Source: Metopolophium dirhodum
Lineage: Eukaryota; Arthropoda; Insecta; Hemiptera; Aphididae
Assembly (NCBI RefSeq): GCF_019925205.1
Contig: NC_083560.1
Coordinates: 127,383,062-127,447,061, forward strand
Length of the DNA: 64,000 nt
Direction: 5' to 3'
Position numbers and translations under genes: made by a program. Shown here one piece after another: positions 1 through 10,631 of the stretch (position 1 is the first letter of the stretch; each line of letters starts with the position of its first letter). The notes below the pieces were generated by a model, which worked only from the letters and a program-made list of their open reading frames with translations, ran no database searches and was not told the DNA's origin.

Positions 1-11
1 CCGGTTCCCAC

Positions 12-830
12 ATGGCAGGGTGTTGCGTGGGGGAACCAGTTTTGGTCGGTGCGCAGCGCGTTCTCTCGCTGGACAGACTATATTTGTGGGACGAAACAAA
101 TGGAGGGTTGGAGTCGTCCATTTTTTCCTCATTGATAATCGACTATTTAAATAATATTATTGAAAAAACTCCTACCATAAGTAAAATATCGTTGTATAGT
201 GATGGTTGCGGTTATAAAAACCACAATATAGCTGTACCAAATGCTTTATTAAAATTTTCAATTGATCATAAGGTTACAATCACACAGAATTTTCTAGAGA
301 AAGGCCATACCCAAATGGAGGTAGACAGCGTCACGATAGAAATGCGCCTTAGAAAAAGGGAAATCCATCTACCAACTGATTATATTAATTTATGCAGAGA
401 TGCTAGAATTAAAACTCCATATAGAGTGAAATATCTAAATTTCAGTTGTTTTAATGATTATAAATCATTGAAATACTACACATTTATTAGACCAGGGCAG
501 AGCAAAAGTGACCCTACAGTCATTGATATTAGGTGTCTCAAGTACACCCCAAACTATATAATACATTATAAAATAAATTATGAAGACCAATGGGCAATTT
601 TACCTAATAAAAACAGAAAAAAAAAGATTTTGAGGTAAAGAGTTTGTATAAGGAGGAAATAAAAATTAAAGAAGAAAAATTTAAACACCTACAAGAACTA
701 AAACAAGTATTTCCAAAACATACTTGGCAATTTTATGATAATTTACATTATATTAAAAGTAAAAAAAGTGATCTATTTTATGTTTTGTTTTTTTTGTCAG
801 TTGACCATTTTAATTATTATTAAATTATTT
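12..830 (+). pseudogene. C-terminal part of a DUF7869-like (orphan transposase-like) protein
   Basis: An open frame of about 208 codons begins at or before the window edge. It carries a WDET motif near residue 27, the motif YSDGCGYKNHN near residue 63 and KGHTQMEVDS near residue 97. Spaced acidic residues in these three places resemble a DDE/RNase H-fold nuclease; that is my inference. I associate the layout with the insect family annotated DUF7869, from memory. After a run of nine A (about 617-625) the frame shifts, and a second frame continues to about 830 with a conserved-looking tail (LY..., EKFKHLQELK, FPKHTWQFYDNL). The tail resembles that of the protein at 58690-59324, which sits inside a TTAA-flanked element. 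The 5' part lies outside the window. Function is not established; likely a decayed mobile-element gene. Confidence 0.6.
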
Positions 831-1109
831 TTATTATTAAATCAAGATGATTTATTTAATCTTATAATCTTATAATATATATATAATATATATAAATAAG
901 TGTACATTTTGAATAAATTTTATAACTCAAGATCCACCAAACTGACTTCAATACACATGTCAGGACATAATAAGATTACTAAAACCTAAACTAAGTAGAT
1001 TGTTCCTGTGAAGTTTGTACGCTGTGGGATAAGTGGTTCCGGAGTTATGGCGTCTTAAGTGCACACCTGGCGACATGGCTAAAAACAACAACAACATCTA
1101 TACAGTTAT
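831..1109. other. AT-rich non-coding stretch
   Basis: T-rich and TA-rich sequence (for example TATATATATAATATATAT near 873). A short GC-richer patch at about 1020-1080 carries no open frame I recognise. Confidence 0.5.
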
Positions 1110-1297
1110 TTTTATCTTTATATATAACCCATAGCAACCATTAAAAAACAAAAATTTTGATTGTGATCACTTCCCTTTTTAAATTAGCCTATGACACTCA
1201 CAAATAATGTAGCTTTGTATTGGTGAAAGAATTTTCGAAATCGGAGTTTATCCCGAACATACAAACAAACGCTATCATTTTATATATTAGTATAGAT
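1110..1297 (+). repeat. Dispersed repeat ending in TATATATTAGTATAG
   Basis: This stretch shares landmarks in the same order with 32255-32510: TATATATAACC, AGCAACCATT, a cGGAGtt/cGGAGga block, and a TTTTATATATTAG end. It looks like the 3' end of a dispersed element; RTE-type LINE or Helitron-derived tails in insects have similar endings. The class is not provable from this window alone. Confidence 0.45.
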
Positions 1298-1307
1298 AAA
1301 AATGAAT

Positions 1308-1412
1308 CTCACACACGTGTTCCTCCCCCTACCGACAACACTAAAGTACAAAAAACCCAACCAGGCTAATAACCTCAGCTGTTGAAGCCTTACTCTTAAA
1401 AAAAAAAAAAAA
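1308..1412 (+). mobile_element. Extremely 5'-truncated LINE 3' end (about 105 bp)
   Basis: The tail GGCTAATAACCTCAGCTGTT, then GAAGCC and a poly(A) run (about 1398-1412), is the same kind of 3' end seen at 7405-7457 and, inverted, at 12448-12570. The sequence AAAAATGAAT occurs immediately before (1298-1307) and after the poly(A) (about 1408-1417), consistent with a target-site duplication. Jockey-type LINEs end this way. The fragment has no coding capacity. Confidence 0.65.
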
Positions 1413-1547
1413 TGAATGTTTGTGTAGATTATACCTCTGGGAAAAAGATAGACTAATTTAAAAAGTGTTAAATTTGTTTTTTTTTTTATTCATCGGATTT
1501 TAGTACGGTTGCGTTAGGCTTTTGTATTAATTGATTATATTAATCCT

Positions 1548-2582
1548 CATTACGTCATTACGTATTGCCGTTTATCATTGTTGATAACAGTAGACAAGCA
1601 TATTATAAAAAACGCGTTTGCGGCATTTTTAAAAAAATGTTTTTGAATAGTAAGTTTGTTTTTCTGTCTAAATAAGAAATCATTTAGTAAAGGTAGCTAA
1701 TATATTCATGCTGATATATTCTATAATCCCTCTTAATGTTATGCACATCTTTTTTTTCAAACAAATGAATTCGTTTTAAGTCTCCTTGAATTGTTGATGC
1801 TCTTATATCTTCTAATACTCTGTTGACAGGAACACCCATTGCCTATTTTCCTAAAAATAAATCATTGCAATATTATACAGACTGGGTAATTAATATTTTA
1901 AATCATAAATCACTATTATATAGTCTATAATGTATGTAAGTATATTAAAACAAAAATTAAATAATAGTAAGTACCTGCAATCATACTTCTGTCTTCTGTA
2001 AACAATCTTTGTTTACCTATTTCCATATTATGCCACATATGTGTACTACAATATTGTACATTCACTTTTGAACTATTTACATGTACTTTAATACTTGATG
2101 GACATACTGAACCAGTTTTAACAGATCCACTGCTTTTGGAATTTTTACACCCCTTTATAGACAATAGACATACATTAATCATAAAAAGTAAAAACATTCA
2201 TTAGGTTCTTCATTAGTTATTTTGCAAAATTTACAACGATACATATTAAATATTAATAATTATTACTAACTATTAGAAAAAAACTGCAACAACGAAGTGC
2301 AAACTGCAAACAAAATACTATTGATTATTGTATTATACTTATTATTTTTTTATTATTTTAAAAGTTGGTACTTTCTATTGTTTTAAATAGATAAACCAAA
2401 ATTATATAAATTAATATAATATAATATAATTAATATAATTTTATAAATTATAAAATTATATTTTAAAAAAAACTTATTATTCAAATACATTTTTTTAAAA
2501 ATGCCGCAAACGCGTTTTGTATAATATGCTTGTCTACTGTTATCAACGATGATAAACGGCAATACAGCGTAATGACGTCATG
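1548..2582. mobile_element. MULE-like (fold-back) element with about 100-bp terminal inverted repeats
   Basis: Left arm 1548-1650 and right arm 2478-2582 are inverted copies. Both contain TATTGCCGTTTATCAT, TTGATAACAGTAGACAAGC, and AACGCGTTTGCGGCATTTTT, with only scattered mismatches and a 3-base indel near the outer end. Arms of this length are typical of Mutator-like elements. No clear 8-10 bp target duplication flanks it. The interior holds two short exons of a transposase-associated protein on the minus strand and nothing else, so this is an internally deleted, non-autonomous copy. Confidence 0.75.
1695..2197 (-). pseudogene. N-terminal exons of a MULE-associated zinc-binding protein (CARF/ZSWIM-like)
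   Basis: Minus-strand frames inside the inverted-repeat element. The upstream piece (1925-2197) carries CPSSIKVHV, a CSTHMWHN segment and ERSLIAG-like sequence, with cysteines and histidines spaced like the zinc-binding N-terminal region of many insect Mutator-type transposases (calcium-responsive-factor or ZSWIM-like annotation). A splice-donor-like GTACTTAC-type site ends it. The next piece (about 1695-1845) reads MGVPVNRVLEDIRAS followed by RKD-N-like IKRDY and ends in a stop. The catalytic MULE domain that should follow is missing. I infer a deleted transposase gene retained inside its own inverted repeats. The family assignment comes from memory of aphid proteins and is moderately sure. 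Confidence 0.5.
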
Positions 2583-2599
2583 GACAGTGAGACATTTTT

Positions 2600-3770
2600 C
2601 CTGCTATGATCCATTCGTATATTTATAAGCAGAGGCTTCGCCACTAGCGCTGCGACGACAGTGGTTCGGGCAACAACATTTTCAAATTTCGCTCGAAACC
2701 ACCTCTGCGACTGTTGAAACTGTCCCCGTCATGAGGTATCTGGTAATAATTTCCGGGATGGTAGCAGACCGTCGATGAAAATGTAAAAAATTCGAAGACT
2801 TACTTACGGGGACAAAATTCGGAAATTTCGAAGATTGAATGTGGATATTTATTTTTTTTTCGACGCCGTCTTCGGGATTGACATTGTCCCTATGGTACCC
2901 TCTGGGGAAAATTCCTAACCTCAATTTCGGGAATTTCAACGGATGACTCATTGACGGGGACAACGTCGTCGGGAAATAGAGAATTTAAGGGTGTACGGTG
3001 AAATTCGAATTGTCTAGGACGTCAGCGGACCGACGCCCGGATACTCGTGTTCGACGACCGGCGGCTCCTCAACTTTTCGTAACCACGATAACCCGCTTAA
3101 TATTCGTCCTAACCGATATCCACCTCAGTCCGAACACCTTTCATTTTCTTTTTTCAATCGGATTTTAAAGTTTCAAAGCCGTTGGTCGAAAGCTCGTGAA
3201 GTTGACTTCCGCAAAAGATCGAAATTCTCACCGGGACACTGTTCGGGAATTTCGGGATCAAACCGTTTAAACGTATTATCTCCCGTCGCCGACTTCGGGG
3301 TTGACCTCGGGTGGTCCCCATCCGTCGGATTCCGTCGCCACACGAAAGTCAACCGCGAAGACAGCGTTGAGAACAATATAGCCGCATTCAATCCGCGAGT
3401 TCCCCGAATTTGTCCCCGATAGTCGGTCATCGACTCTGACGTTTTCAACGACAGTGGATCTCGATCTCGGGAATTTCGAGGGATGACTCACCAACGAGGA
3501 TGACCTTGACCCAGAAGACCGCGGCGAAAAAAAATTCGACGGGGACTGTCCACGTCAGCGAGTGTTGAGAAATATTCCGTGTCCATGTCCCCGTCAGCAA
3601 GACTTGTGAAAAAAAAAATGCGTCGTTGTCCTGCTCACGGGTAGAAAACGTGTCCTCCACACGGGCCTCACTAACACAGTCGCAAAAATACACTGATATT
3701 AGAGGCCCGTGAGTGAGCCAACAGACTCAGTGCCTTGGCTGGGAATTGACCTCCGGTATAACCTGTTGAG
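2600..3770. other. CpG-rich, internally repetitive block in AT-rich surroundings
   Basis: About 1.1 kb is strikingly rich in CG dinucleotides (GTCG, ACGG, TTCG) compared with its flanks. Phrases recur in degenerate form: CGGGAATTTC then GGATGACTCA at about 2926 and 3468 (spacing about 544), and TTCGGG.TTGAC at about 2872 and 3294. Minus-strand frames (2682-2963, 3173-3494, 3445-3693) are open but look unlike any family I know and may be a by-product of composition. A TATA-like TATTTATAAG lies at about 2620. A near-palindrome (CACGGGCCTC ... GAGGCCCGTG) closes the block at about 3660-3712. It could be an unrecognised element end or LTR, or a regulatory island. Confidence 0.45.
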
Positions 3771-4080
3771 GGTTATGATAACAAGATTAAGGTTTACATA
3801 TTATATAGGAAAAATTAAGAAGATAAAACTGAAACTGAAAGTTCGTTCTACCCTCATTCCATTGTAGTGTTTCTATTACCTATTGTTAATGATTTTATAT
3901 ATTTTATATTTTAAGTTCTCTATCTGGTGTTGTTATGATAGCTATACAATTTTTTTTTTTTAATTTAATTTTTGTGTACAATATATTGTCATGTTGACAT
4001 CATGAATTTTTTACATACAATTTTAAATTTCCTTTTACATATTTTTATCTCTTAACCAATTACATTTTAGGTATGCTTAT

Positions 4081-4480
4081 CTAATTATACATTTTTCATA
4101 GTTAATTCGCTTACAGTGAAATTAGTTCATTAACATTTTTCTTACGATTACTTAGAAGTTAAATGAAGTTCATTCTTTTACATTTTTTTTAAAATATTAT
4201 TTTACATTTATTTTTATGCTTATGCTGACTTAAATTAGGTTAAAATTTTTTCACACATTGTTTGTATTTACTTGCTTTAACATTTTGTTATACCTTATGG
4301 TAACTTAACTTAGGTTAATCATTTTACATTTTTATTTGTTTTTTCTTTTATTTGTTTTCATGCCTATTCTGACTTAAATTAAGTTAAAAAATTTTTTTTT
4401 TACACATTCTTTGTATTGACTTGCTTTAACATTTATTTTTCACTTATAGGTACTAACATAATTTAGGTTAGTTTTTTTTT
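4081..4480 (+). repeat. AT-rich tandem repeat, period 144 bp
   Basis: CTGACTTAAATTAGGTTAAA at 4225 recurs as CTGACTTAAATTAAGTTAAA at 4369. The surrounding text also recurs (CACACATT.TTTGTATT, ACTTGCTTTAACATT, acTTA.TAGGTTA). About two clear units plus degraded partial units on the left are visible. No coding potential. Confidence 0.7.
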
Positions 4481-4493
4481 ATAATATATGATT

Positions 4494-4906
4494 GTTAGTT
4501 GTGTCGATCAACGTTTTCAACATGTTCGGTGCTTCAGCTTATATATAGTTTCACACTGGTCTTTAAAGCTATACCATTCCTCCAACTTTCCACTGAACTG
4601 GGGTAGGTTTATGGTTTATGGTAGTTTAATGTATTTGTTTAAGTCACGTACCTCTGTTGGATTCCTTTCAGATATCATATCGTTCTCAAACTGGTCAATG
4701 AGACTGTCTGATTCACTATCCTCCTCAATTTCTTGAGCTAATTCATCATGTGTGTTAACATATGTGTTAAACGCATTTTCTAATAGCTCAATTTTTGTAG
4801 TAATTTCATTAGTGTCGTATGTACTCAGCACATCAAATGTGTTTCACTTGTGCTTCTTCTCTATTCGTTTTCTTTTATTATTTAAAACGCAATGTAGTTT
4901 CTCCAT
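4494..4906 (-). pseudogene. BEL/Pao retrotransposon Gag fragment (DUF1759-type)
   Basis: One minus-strand frame runs across this region with three internal stops. It contains a helical acidic stretch (STYDTNEITTKIELLENAF, then HDELAQEIEEDSESDSLIDQ) followed, after an in-frame TAA, by LPQFSGKLEEWYSFKDQ. The latter is the hallmark 'LPxFxGxxxEWxxFxD' motif of BEL/Pao Gag (DUF1759). In the intact family this N-terminal capsid region precedes protease and reverse transcriptase; neither follows here. The opposite-strand frame at 4488-4736 is only a shadow. A stranded gag scrap, unrelated in position to the Pao pol at 37-42 kb. Confidence 0.75.
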
Positions 4907-6280
4907 GATGTACCATGGTTCGCACGTGCTTACAGCTAAGTTATGTAATGACAGTCCAAAAAACGAAACTTAGCGAACGCACTTTACCGAACGTACCTAC
5001 ATGTATGAAATGAAAAATAACCGATCGAAAAAAAAGAATAACTCAGTGGTTTTTCGTTCATCGTGTGTGGACTGTATATTTTATTAGAACAAAAATGTGG
5101 TTGTGCATATCAAGCAAAAAAAAACAAATTAACAAATGCAAATTAACAAACAAATTAATTTTTTTATGTATACTTTTATCAAATTGTTCAGAAACAGCAA
5201 AAACTGTGACGTGTATTAAAATTATACAATTATAAATTATTTTCACTTTATTTTTATTTTGTACTAATCATCTACTATGTATGTGTAAAATAATACAACA
5301 TTTTGATTTTTTTATTGAGAAATTTGACTTACGAGTTTTCAATTGTATGTTAATAGATTTATGAGTTTTTAATTTTACTTAAATTAAACTTACGAGATTT
5401 TGGTGACATTTTAAATTATAATAAATAAGAACTTTAAGGGAATTTAAATAGGAAATTTTCTACAAATTAATTAAAATACATAATATTAAGTGCTGTTATA
5501 TAATAAATATAATAACAGTATTAAATAAAAATAAAATATATCATTTAGATAAAAATATAAATTAATATATAAAACAACTAGCTGATCCTGCTGGCACTTC
5601 GTTGCCCGTTAAATGTACCAATTCTATATGACTCAAATTTTGTTCAATTCGTTATTTAATATTCGGTGTATGGTGTATGTTATTCAATATTTATCTTAAT
5701 TTTTCTGTTGTCCGGAATAAAGTCCCACCCAGACAGACTTACGCGGCTAGGAGAGAAGTTTACCCAACCTAAGGCGACACGGCGAACGGTTTGTGAGGCG
5801 ACCAATGGTGTAATAGTTGGAGTATTCCGGCATTGTACCGTTTGTCAAACCGTTCGTTGAGTTATCCCGTAATTAAAAAAAAAAAAACTTAAGTAATTTC
5901 TGACAGTGAATAATGAGGTATATGTGATCGCGTGGATGAAATCTATACAACGAAAGTTGGCTTGTTTCGGTTGGAAGTCTTCACTCAGCGTGATTGTAAT
6001 TTTGTACTGCTTCTATTAGTTTATTAAGTTTTACTTTAGGTACCCGAGCCGAGCAGGGCCGTAGCAAGAACCAGTAGCGCCCCTGGCAGAAAACCAAATT
6101 TGCGCCCCCCCCCCACATTCAATTTTTTTTCAAGTACCATGATCATAATTAAAAAAAAAAAAAAAAAAAAACGTTCTGTCGATCGTAGCACACTAGCACA
6201 TTTACATTATATTTATTTTATTATATAAATATTTTTATTATTATAAAAATTGCTCTATTATGTATTATAATTAAATAATA
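4907..6280. other. AT-rich region with scraps of element ends, no gene recognised
   Basis: Mostly AT-rich filler. CTAGCTGATCCTGCTGGCAC at about 5579 resembles a common insect repeat end. CAGGGCCGTAGCAAGAACC with GCGCCCC at about 6056-6115 looks like one terminus of a hAT-type element, but I find no partner terminus. A poly(A) run lies at about 6149-6170. A 64-codon plus-strand frame at 5666-5860 has no recognisable domain. Confidence 0.4.
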
Positions 6281-7457
6281 TCACGAATCAAAAAATGGCT
6301 AGACACAACAAATACACCACTGCCTAAACTGCTCTCCCCTGTTCCCTACACATACCCTCCTTGGAAAATGAACCTAAACATCAACACCTCAATGATTCAA
6401 GAAATCCAAAACATAGAGCCGTCCGAAATCCCTAAACATTTTAATGACATTATACTTAAAAATTTTTGTAATCATAAAATTATATACACCGATGGATCAA
6501 AATCCAACGACAAAACAGGACTAGCTATAATTACAGATGAAGAAACCTTTAAGTTCTCTTCACTGAAGATTAATTATATTTTCACCATCGAGGCACTAGC
6601 GATCCTGAAAGCCATAGAACTAACTGAGCAAAATTGGAAAAATACAAAGTCATTCTTAATAGCCAGCGATTCCCTTAGTTCTATCTTAGCTATACAAAAC
6701 CAAGAGACATCAAATGAAATCATAAAAAACATACAAGAAAGAGCCTCTTCTCTTGCCCCCCTTCGATAACCTTCATGTGGATTCCTGCCCACAAAAACAT
6801 ACCAGGAAATGAAAAAGCTGATGTAGCAGCTAAAGAAGCCTCGACCAACATCAATATCCCCAAAATAGACCTCTCGACTTATCAGGACACTGCCCGATAC
6901 GCCTTAAAAAATAGCAAAAAGATTCACCAATGACTCTGGGACCAGGAACGTAACAACAAACTATATCAGATAAAACCTTTTCTGTCACCTAACCCGAACC
7001 CTCCCTCAAGTACGAGAAGACAACAAGTGATATGGACACGGATGAAAATTGGACACACAAACATCACACACGTCCACTTAATGAGAAGAGAACCGAGACC
7101 AAACTGCGAGTTCTGCAACAACACCCCGATTTCCACAGCACACCTACTCCTTGAATGCCCTAATTTAACAGAACAAAGAAAAATTTTTCCTCACCTAACA
7201 TTAAGAGATATTTTAAGTATAGACAATTTTAACTATTTAATAAGGTTAGGTTAGGTCCTTAAAATAACCAATCTATTTAATAGAATCTAAATAGTTATAT
7301 ATTATTGTTACCTATACCATTATCACCACATATTTGTACTATACTGTATTTCCTATATTTAAATATTAAGATAATTGTAAATAACTTGTAAACATGTTTT
7401 TGTCCCCGGCTAATGACTTTAATGTTGAAGCCGTATCAATAAAAAAAAAAAAAAAAA
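6281..7457 (+). mobile_element. 5'-truncated Jockey/R1-type LINE with poly(A) tail and target duplication
   Basis: The insertion starts inside coding sequence and ends with the GGCTAATGACTTTAATGTTG, AAGCC tail followed by ATAAAA and a poly(A) run at about 7440-7457. AATTAAATAATA occurs just before the start (6269-6280) and again straight after the poly(A), consistent with a target-site duplication, although the sequence is AT-rich. Only the RNase H and C-terminal zinc-knuckle region of ORF2 is retained. Confidence 0.8.
6296..7254 (+). pseudogene. LINE ORF2 C-terminus: RNase H domain plus CCHC-like zinc knuckle
   Basis: Coding remnant of the truncated LINE. RNase H hallmarks are visible in order: IIYTDGSKSNDKTG (first Asp), FTIEALAILKAIEL (Glu), LIASDSLSSILA (second Asp). 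A frameshift near 6765 moves to WIPAHKNIPGNEKADVAAKE, the 'PxHxxIxGNExAD' final RNase H motif. A stop lies at about 6931. The remainder has a zinc-knuckle pattern C-x2-C-x8-H-x4-C (CEFCNN ... AHLLLECP). This domain order is typical of Jockey/R1-group ORF2 proteins. With a frameshift and a stop it is inactive; reverse transcriptase and endonuclease are absent. Confidence 0.85.
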
Positions 7458-7667
7458 TTAAATAATAATAACAGACTAAAACAAAAATCCTATTATTTTA
7501 TCAAATATAAAAATGTTTACCTTATGATTAAACTTTGATTATCATATTTATTTAACAATAACTTTTTAAAATTTAACTTTTCTTGCCTTTATTGCTGCAA
7601 AGTCATCTATAACATCATCAAATTATATTTGGTCAACCAAACTTTTTTCAATAGACAAAATTGCCAT

Positions 7668-7943
7668 ACTTTTTTTTTTTTTTTATTAGCTTTTAGTAAA
7701 ATACTATTACAGCTCGACAGTTACAATATTATAATGACAAACTAATAATAATGAAAATTAATTATACAAAGTAATCTAATAGTAATAAGACGATTAGGGG
7801 GAAGGTAAAATTGAATTTAAATTATTTAAAATAGTTGTTAATGACTTAATTAATGGGAATAAAATATTTGAGATATCACTAATAATTTTGTTAAAAATAG
7901 GTGTTTCGACTGGTGTTTGTTGATTAGCTGTGGCATCGGCGTG
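7668..7943 (-). mobile_element. LINE 3' fragment with ORF1-like C-terminus and poly(A), inserted in hAT gene
   Basis: The insertion splits the hAT motif at NQNRLTS. On the minus strand it reads an open frame ending at a TAA (HADATANQQTPVETP ... FPLIKSLTTILNN), about 70 bases of UTR, then a poly(A) run (poly(T) at 7669-7684). AAGTA is present on both sides, as expected for a short target duplication. The protein end resembles the helical C-terminus of Jockey-type ORF1 (Gag-like) proteins, placed directly before the 3' end with no ORF2. Class assignment is inferred. Confidence 0.6.
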
Positions 7944-8216
7944 TACTTGTTAGGCGATTTTGGTTCATCGTAGATCTTAAATAGTTTTTTATTATCTTCA
8001 GCTTACTGAAGCTTCTTTCACACGTGGCTGTGGTGACTGGAATAGTTAAAAATATTCTTAATGCCATTTCAAGATTAGGATAGAAATCTTGAAGTGTATA
8101 GTGATGTATACATTTTAGTAAATCTAGTTGTGTGGCAGACTGAAATGAACACATTAATTTAGATGCTTGAAATTTAAATTTTTCAATTTCTAAAAATAAT
8201 TCAGGACCATCTATAT

Positions 8217-8827
8217 CAGTGGTTCTCAACCTGGGGGGCGCGCCCCCCTAGGGAGGCGTGACAAAATTTCAGGGGGGGGCGTGAAAATGTTGAAAAAAAA
8301 AACACGAAAAATGAAAACGTTGCCGTTTTCTACGCCGTGCCTTGCAGGTGTGTTTTGTCGCCTCCACGGTCGATCAGTAGATATACATTATACGCGAAGT
8401 TATTGGTTCAGTTTTCTTCCACCTACCTCTGCGAGTCTGGCTTTTCGGCGCTTGCTTATATAAAATCGAAATATCGAGCACGATTGGACGTGGAGAGTGA
8501 TTTGAGATGCGTATTATCACAGATGTCGCCAAACATAAAAAAATTGATTAAAAATAAACAGGGCCAACCCTCTCATTAATTGTATATTTAATAATAGTTA
8601 AAATTAATTTTAAATTAAAATAATATTTTTTTTTTGTGCAAATAAATTCATTTAATATTAAAAAAACGTCATTGAAGTTGTATTCATATTAATCCAATTA
8701 CCAACATTAAAGTATAGTTGACATATAAATGTTATACATATATCAATATTATAATAGTGTGGGGGAGGCGTGAACATATAAAATAGTTTGAAAGGGGGCG
8801 TGGACCTCAAAAGGTTGAGAACCCATG
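8217..8827 (+). mobile_element. Non-autonomous hAT (Charlie/ZBED-like) element with 8-bp target duplication
   Basis: Starts CAGTGGTTCTCAACCTGGGG and ends GGTTGAGAACCCATG; the termini are imperfect inverted repeats of the Charlie-type hAT pattern. ATCTATAT occurs immediately before (8209-8216) and after (8828-8835), a perfect 8-bp duplication. Removing the element and one copy restores the continuity of the flanking hAT gene. The subterminal regions are G-runs (GGGGGGCGCGCCCCCC; GGGGGAGGCGTG). Confidence 0.92.
8337..8579 (+). pseudogene. Residual C-terminus of a hAT-Charlie/ZBED5-like transposase
   Basis: A plus-strand frame inside the 611-bp element reads STYLCESGFSALAYIKSKYR followed by ARLDVESDLRCVLSQMSPNI and KKLIKNKQGQPSH, the terminal segment of ZBED5/FAM200-like hAT transposases (dimerisation region: the first Glu-Ser and the arginine-rich 'K-R-RL' block). 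The first part of the frame is out-of-family sequence, so the rest of the transposase was lost by internal deletion. It explains how the element arose from a full copy, and it cannot encode an active enzyme. Confidence 0.75.
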
Positions 8828-10631
8828 ATCTATATCATGTTCATACTTAAGCGCCAAATCATTTTAATTTCATCGGATGGCATAATCTTTAAACAATTTC
8901 CAGTTAAAAATTGGAATTCTGATTTAATTTCTGACATTTTTTCAAATCTCCACCTTAAACTTGTTAAAATTGAGTCTAATGATTGAAAACACTCGATTCT
9001 TAAGCTATTATCATCTGATACTGTTCCTTCATCGTCGGCCCCACATGTGTCCTTCCTTGGAATCTTACGTTTTCGCTTATCTTTAAATTCTGATGAAATA
9101 TTTAGGCATTTTGCCGTACGTTTTGCTTCATCTAATGAATTATTAAATCCATTTTTTCTGATTTCTTCAATTGATCGAATTAGTCCATTTATAAGACTGC
9201 ATGCAACATCTATTGTTTGATTCTTTGATTGTAATAAAATATTGACATGATCAATTTGACTCAAAACGTCATTCCAAAAATTTATCAAGCATATAAATTT
9301 TAAATTAATTTGACTAATTAAATTTTTAGTACCATCTCTCGTATCGTGGTTAAGAGTTATATCAGCGCTTAGAGTTTTTAATAATATAAAAATGCTTTCT
9401 ATATTATTTTTAAGAGCTGAAACTGCTTGTTTTTTTGTTGACCAACGTGTATCACAGTGCGATTTTAAGGTAACATTTATTACACTCTTTAACTTTTCCC
9501 ATCTTGATGTAGATCCAAAAAAATAAGTATATATTTTTTGGACTATTCCAAAAAATGTAGTGATGGTTGGAGATGTATCTGCTGCGTGTACGCCAACCAA
9601 ATTCAGACTATGTGCAGCACACAGAACGAACACGGCCAATCTATTTTTTTGTAAAATATGAGCTTGCACACCATTATAAATGCCAGCCTTATTAGAACCA
9701 TTATCGAAACCTTGGCCTCCACAATCATTAATATTTAATCCATCATCAAACAGTTTTTTTGTTATTTCACCAGCTAACCCAATACCCTTTTTTTCCTGTG
9801 TAGCTATAAAGTCAATAAAAGTCTCTTCAATTGTAACTTCTTTATCAATAATACGTACGTATCGAATTATTTCTGTTAACTGTTCTTTATGAGATACGTC
9901 GGGCGTACAATCAAAAAGTATAGAAAAGTATTTTGCTCTCTTAATTCTATCTAATGCTTCGTGTTTTACTTTTTTCCCTAAAAGTACAATTAATTCATTT
10001 TGTATTGTTGGAGAAAAATAACTAAGTTTATTTTTACATTAGGCAAATCTAAAATAGAATTAGAAGTAGAAATAGAAACTTCAGCCAAAGTATCATTGTA
10101 ACTTGTAGTTGGTAAATTTATGTAATTGTTGATGTCCGTACCTGATTCATCAAACATGGGAAAATCATCGATATCGTTGAGATAGTTCTCTAGTTCAGAA
10201 GCACCACTTGGAGGACTTGAAGAGTGTGTACTGCTATCAGAATAGTTTAAAACAGTCACGGTGGAGGTATTTAATTTCATTTTTAATGATAATTCAGTCT
10301 CATCTTCAGTTTCAGAATCTTCTGAATCCAATGGAGGAAGAACAGATTTAAAAAGCCGCAAACTTCGTGACGAAATAATTTTTTTATTTCTATACATAGT
10401 TACCTAATAAAAATTAAATATTGATTTTATTATTTATTTATTCGCGTGGCTTGTATAATGATAAGTAGAAATGTTAATAAATAAAATAATAACATACTTT
10501 AGATAAATAATTTCGTAATAGTAAAACAGAAATACAAAAATAATAATTATTATTATAGGTCCTATTAATTAATATTTAATACGTTATTTCAGAATCTAAA
10601 GTTCTGTATCTTTTTATATACAACAATAAGA

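Larger units (their letters stand above)
7560..10397 (-). pseudogene. hAT transposase (ZMYM1/DUF4371-like), multiply interrupted
   Basis: Read on the minus strand from 10397 to 7560. An acidic N-terminal exon (9990-10397) is joined, in another frame, to the DUF4371 start SPTIQNELIVLLGKKV and FSILFDCTPDVSHKEQL (first catalytic Asp), then NDCGGQGFDNGSNKAG (second Asp), CAAHSLNLVGVHAAD, SHCDTRWSTK, and the hAT dimerisation block TIPVTTATCERSFSKLKII. The zinc-finger region expected before DUF4371 is missing, probably by deletion. Two insertions split the C-terminus: a 611-bp hAT element at 8217-8827 and a LINE tail at about 7668-7943. The last residues (AILSIEKSLVDQ, DDVIDDFAAIKARK) resume at about 7560-7665. 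The plus-strand frame at 9680-9892 is a shadow. Dead copy; family assignment is firm. Confidence 0.9.

Noticed and set aside
4488..4736. 82-codon plus-strand frame
   Set aside because: It is antisense to the BEL/Pao gag remnant, which explains the open frame.
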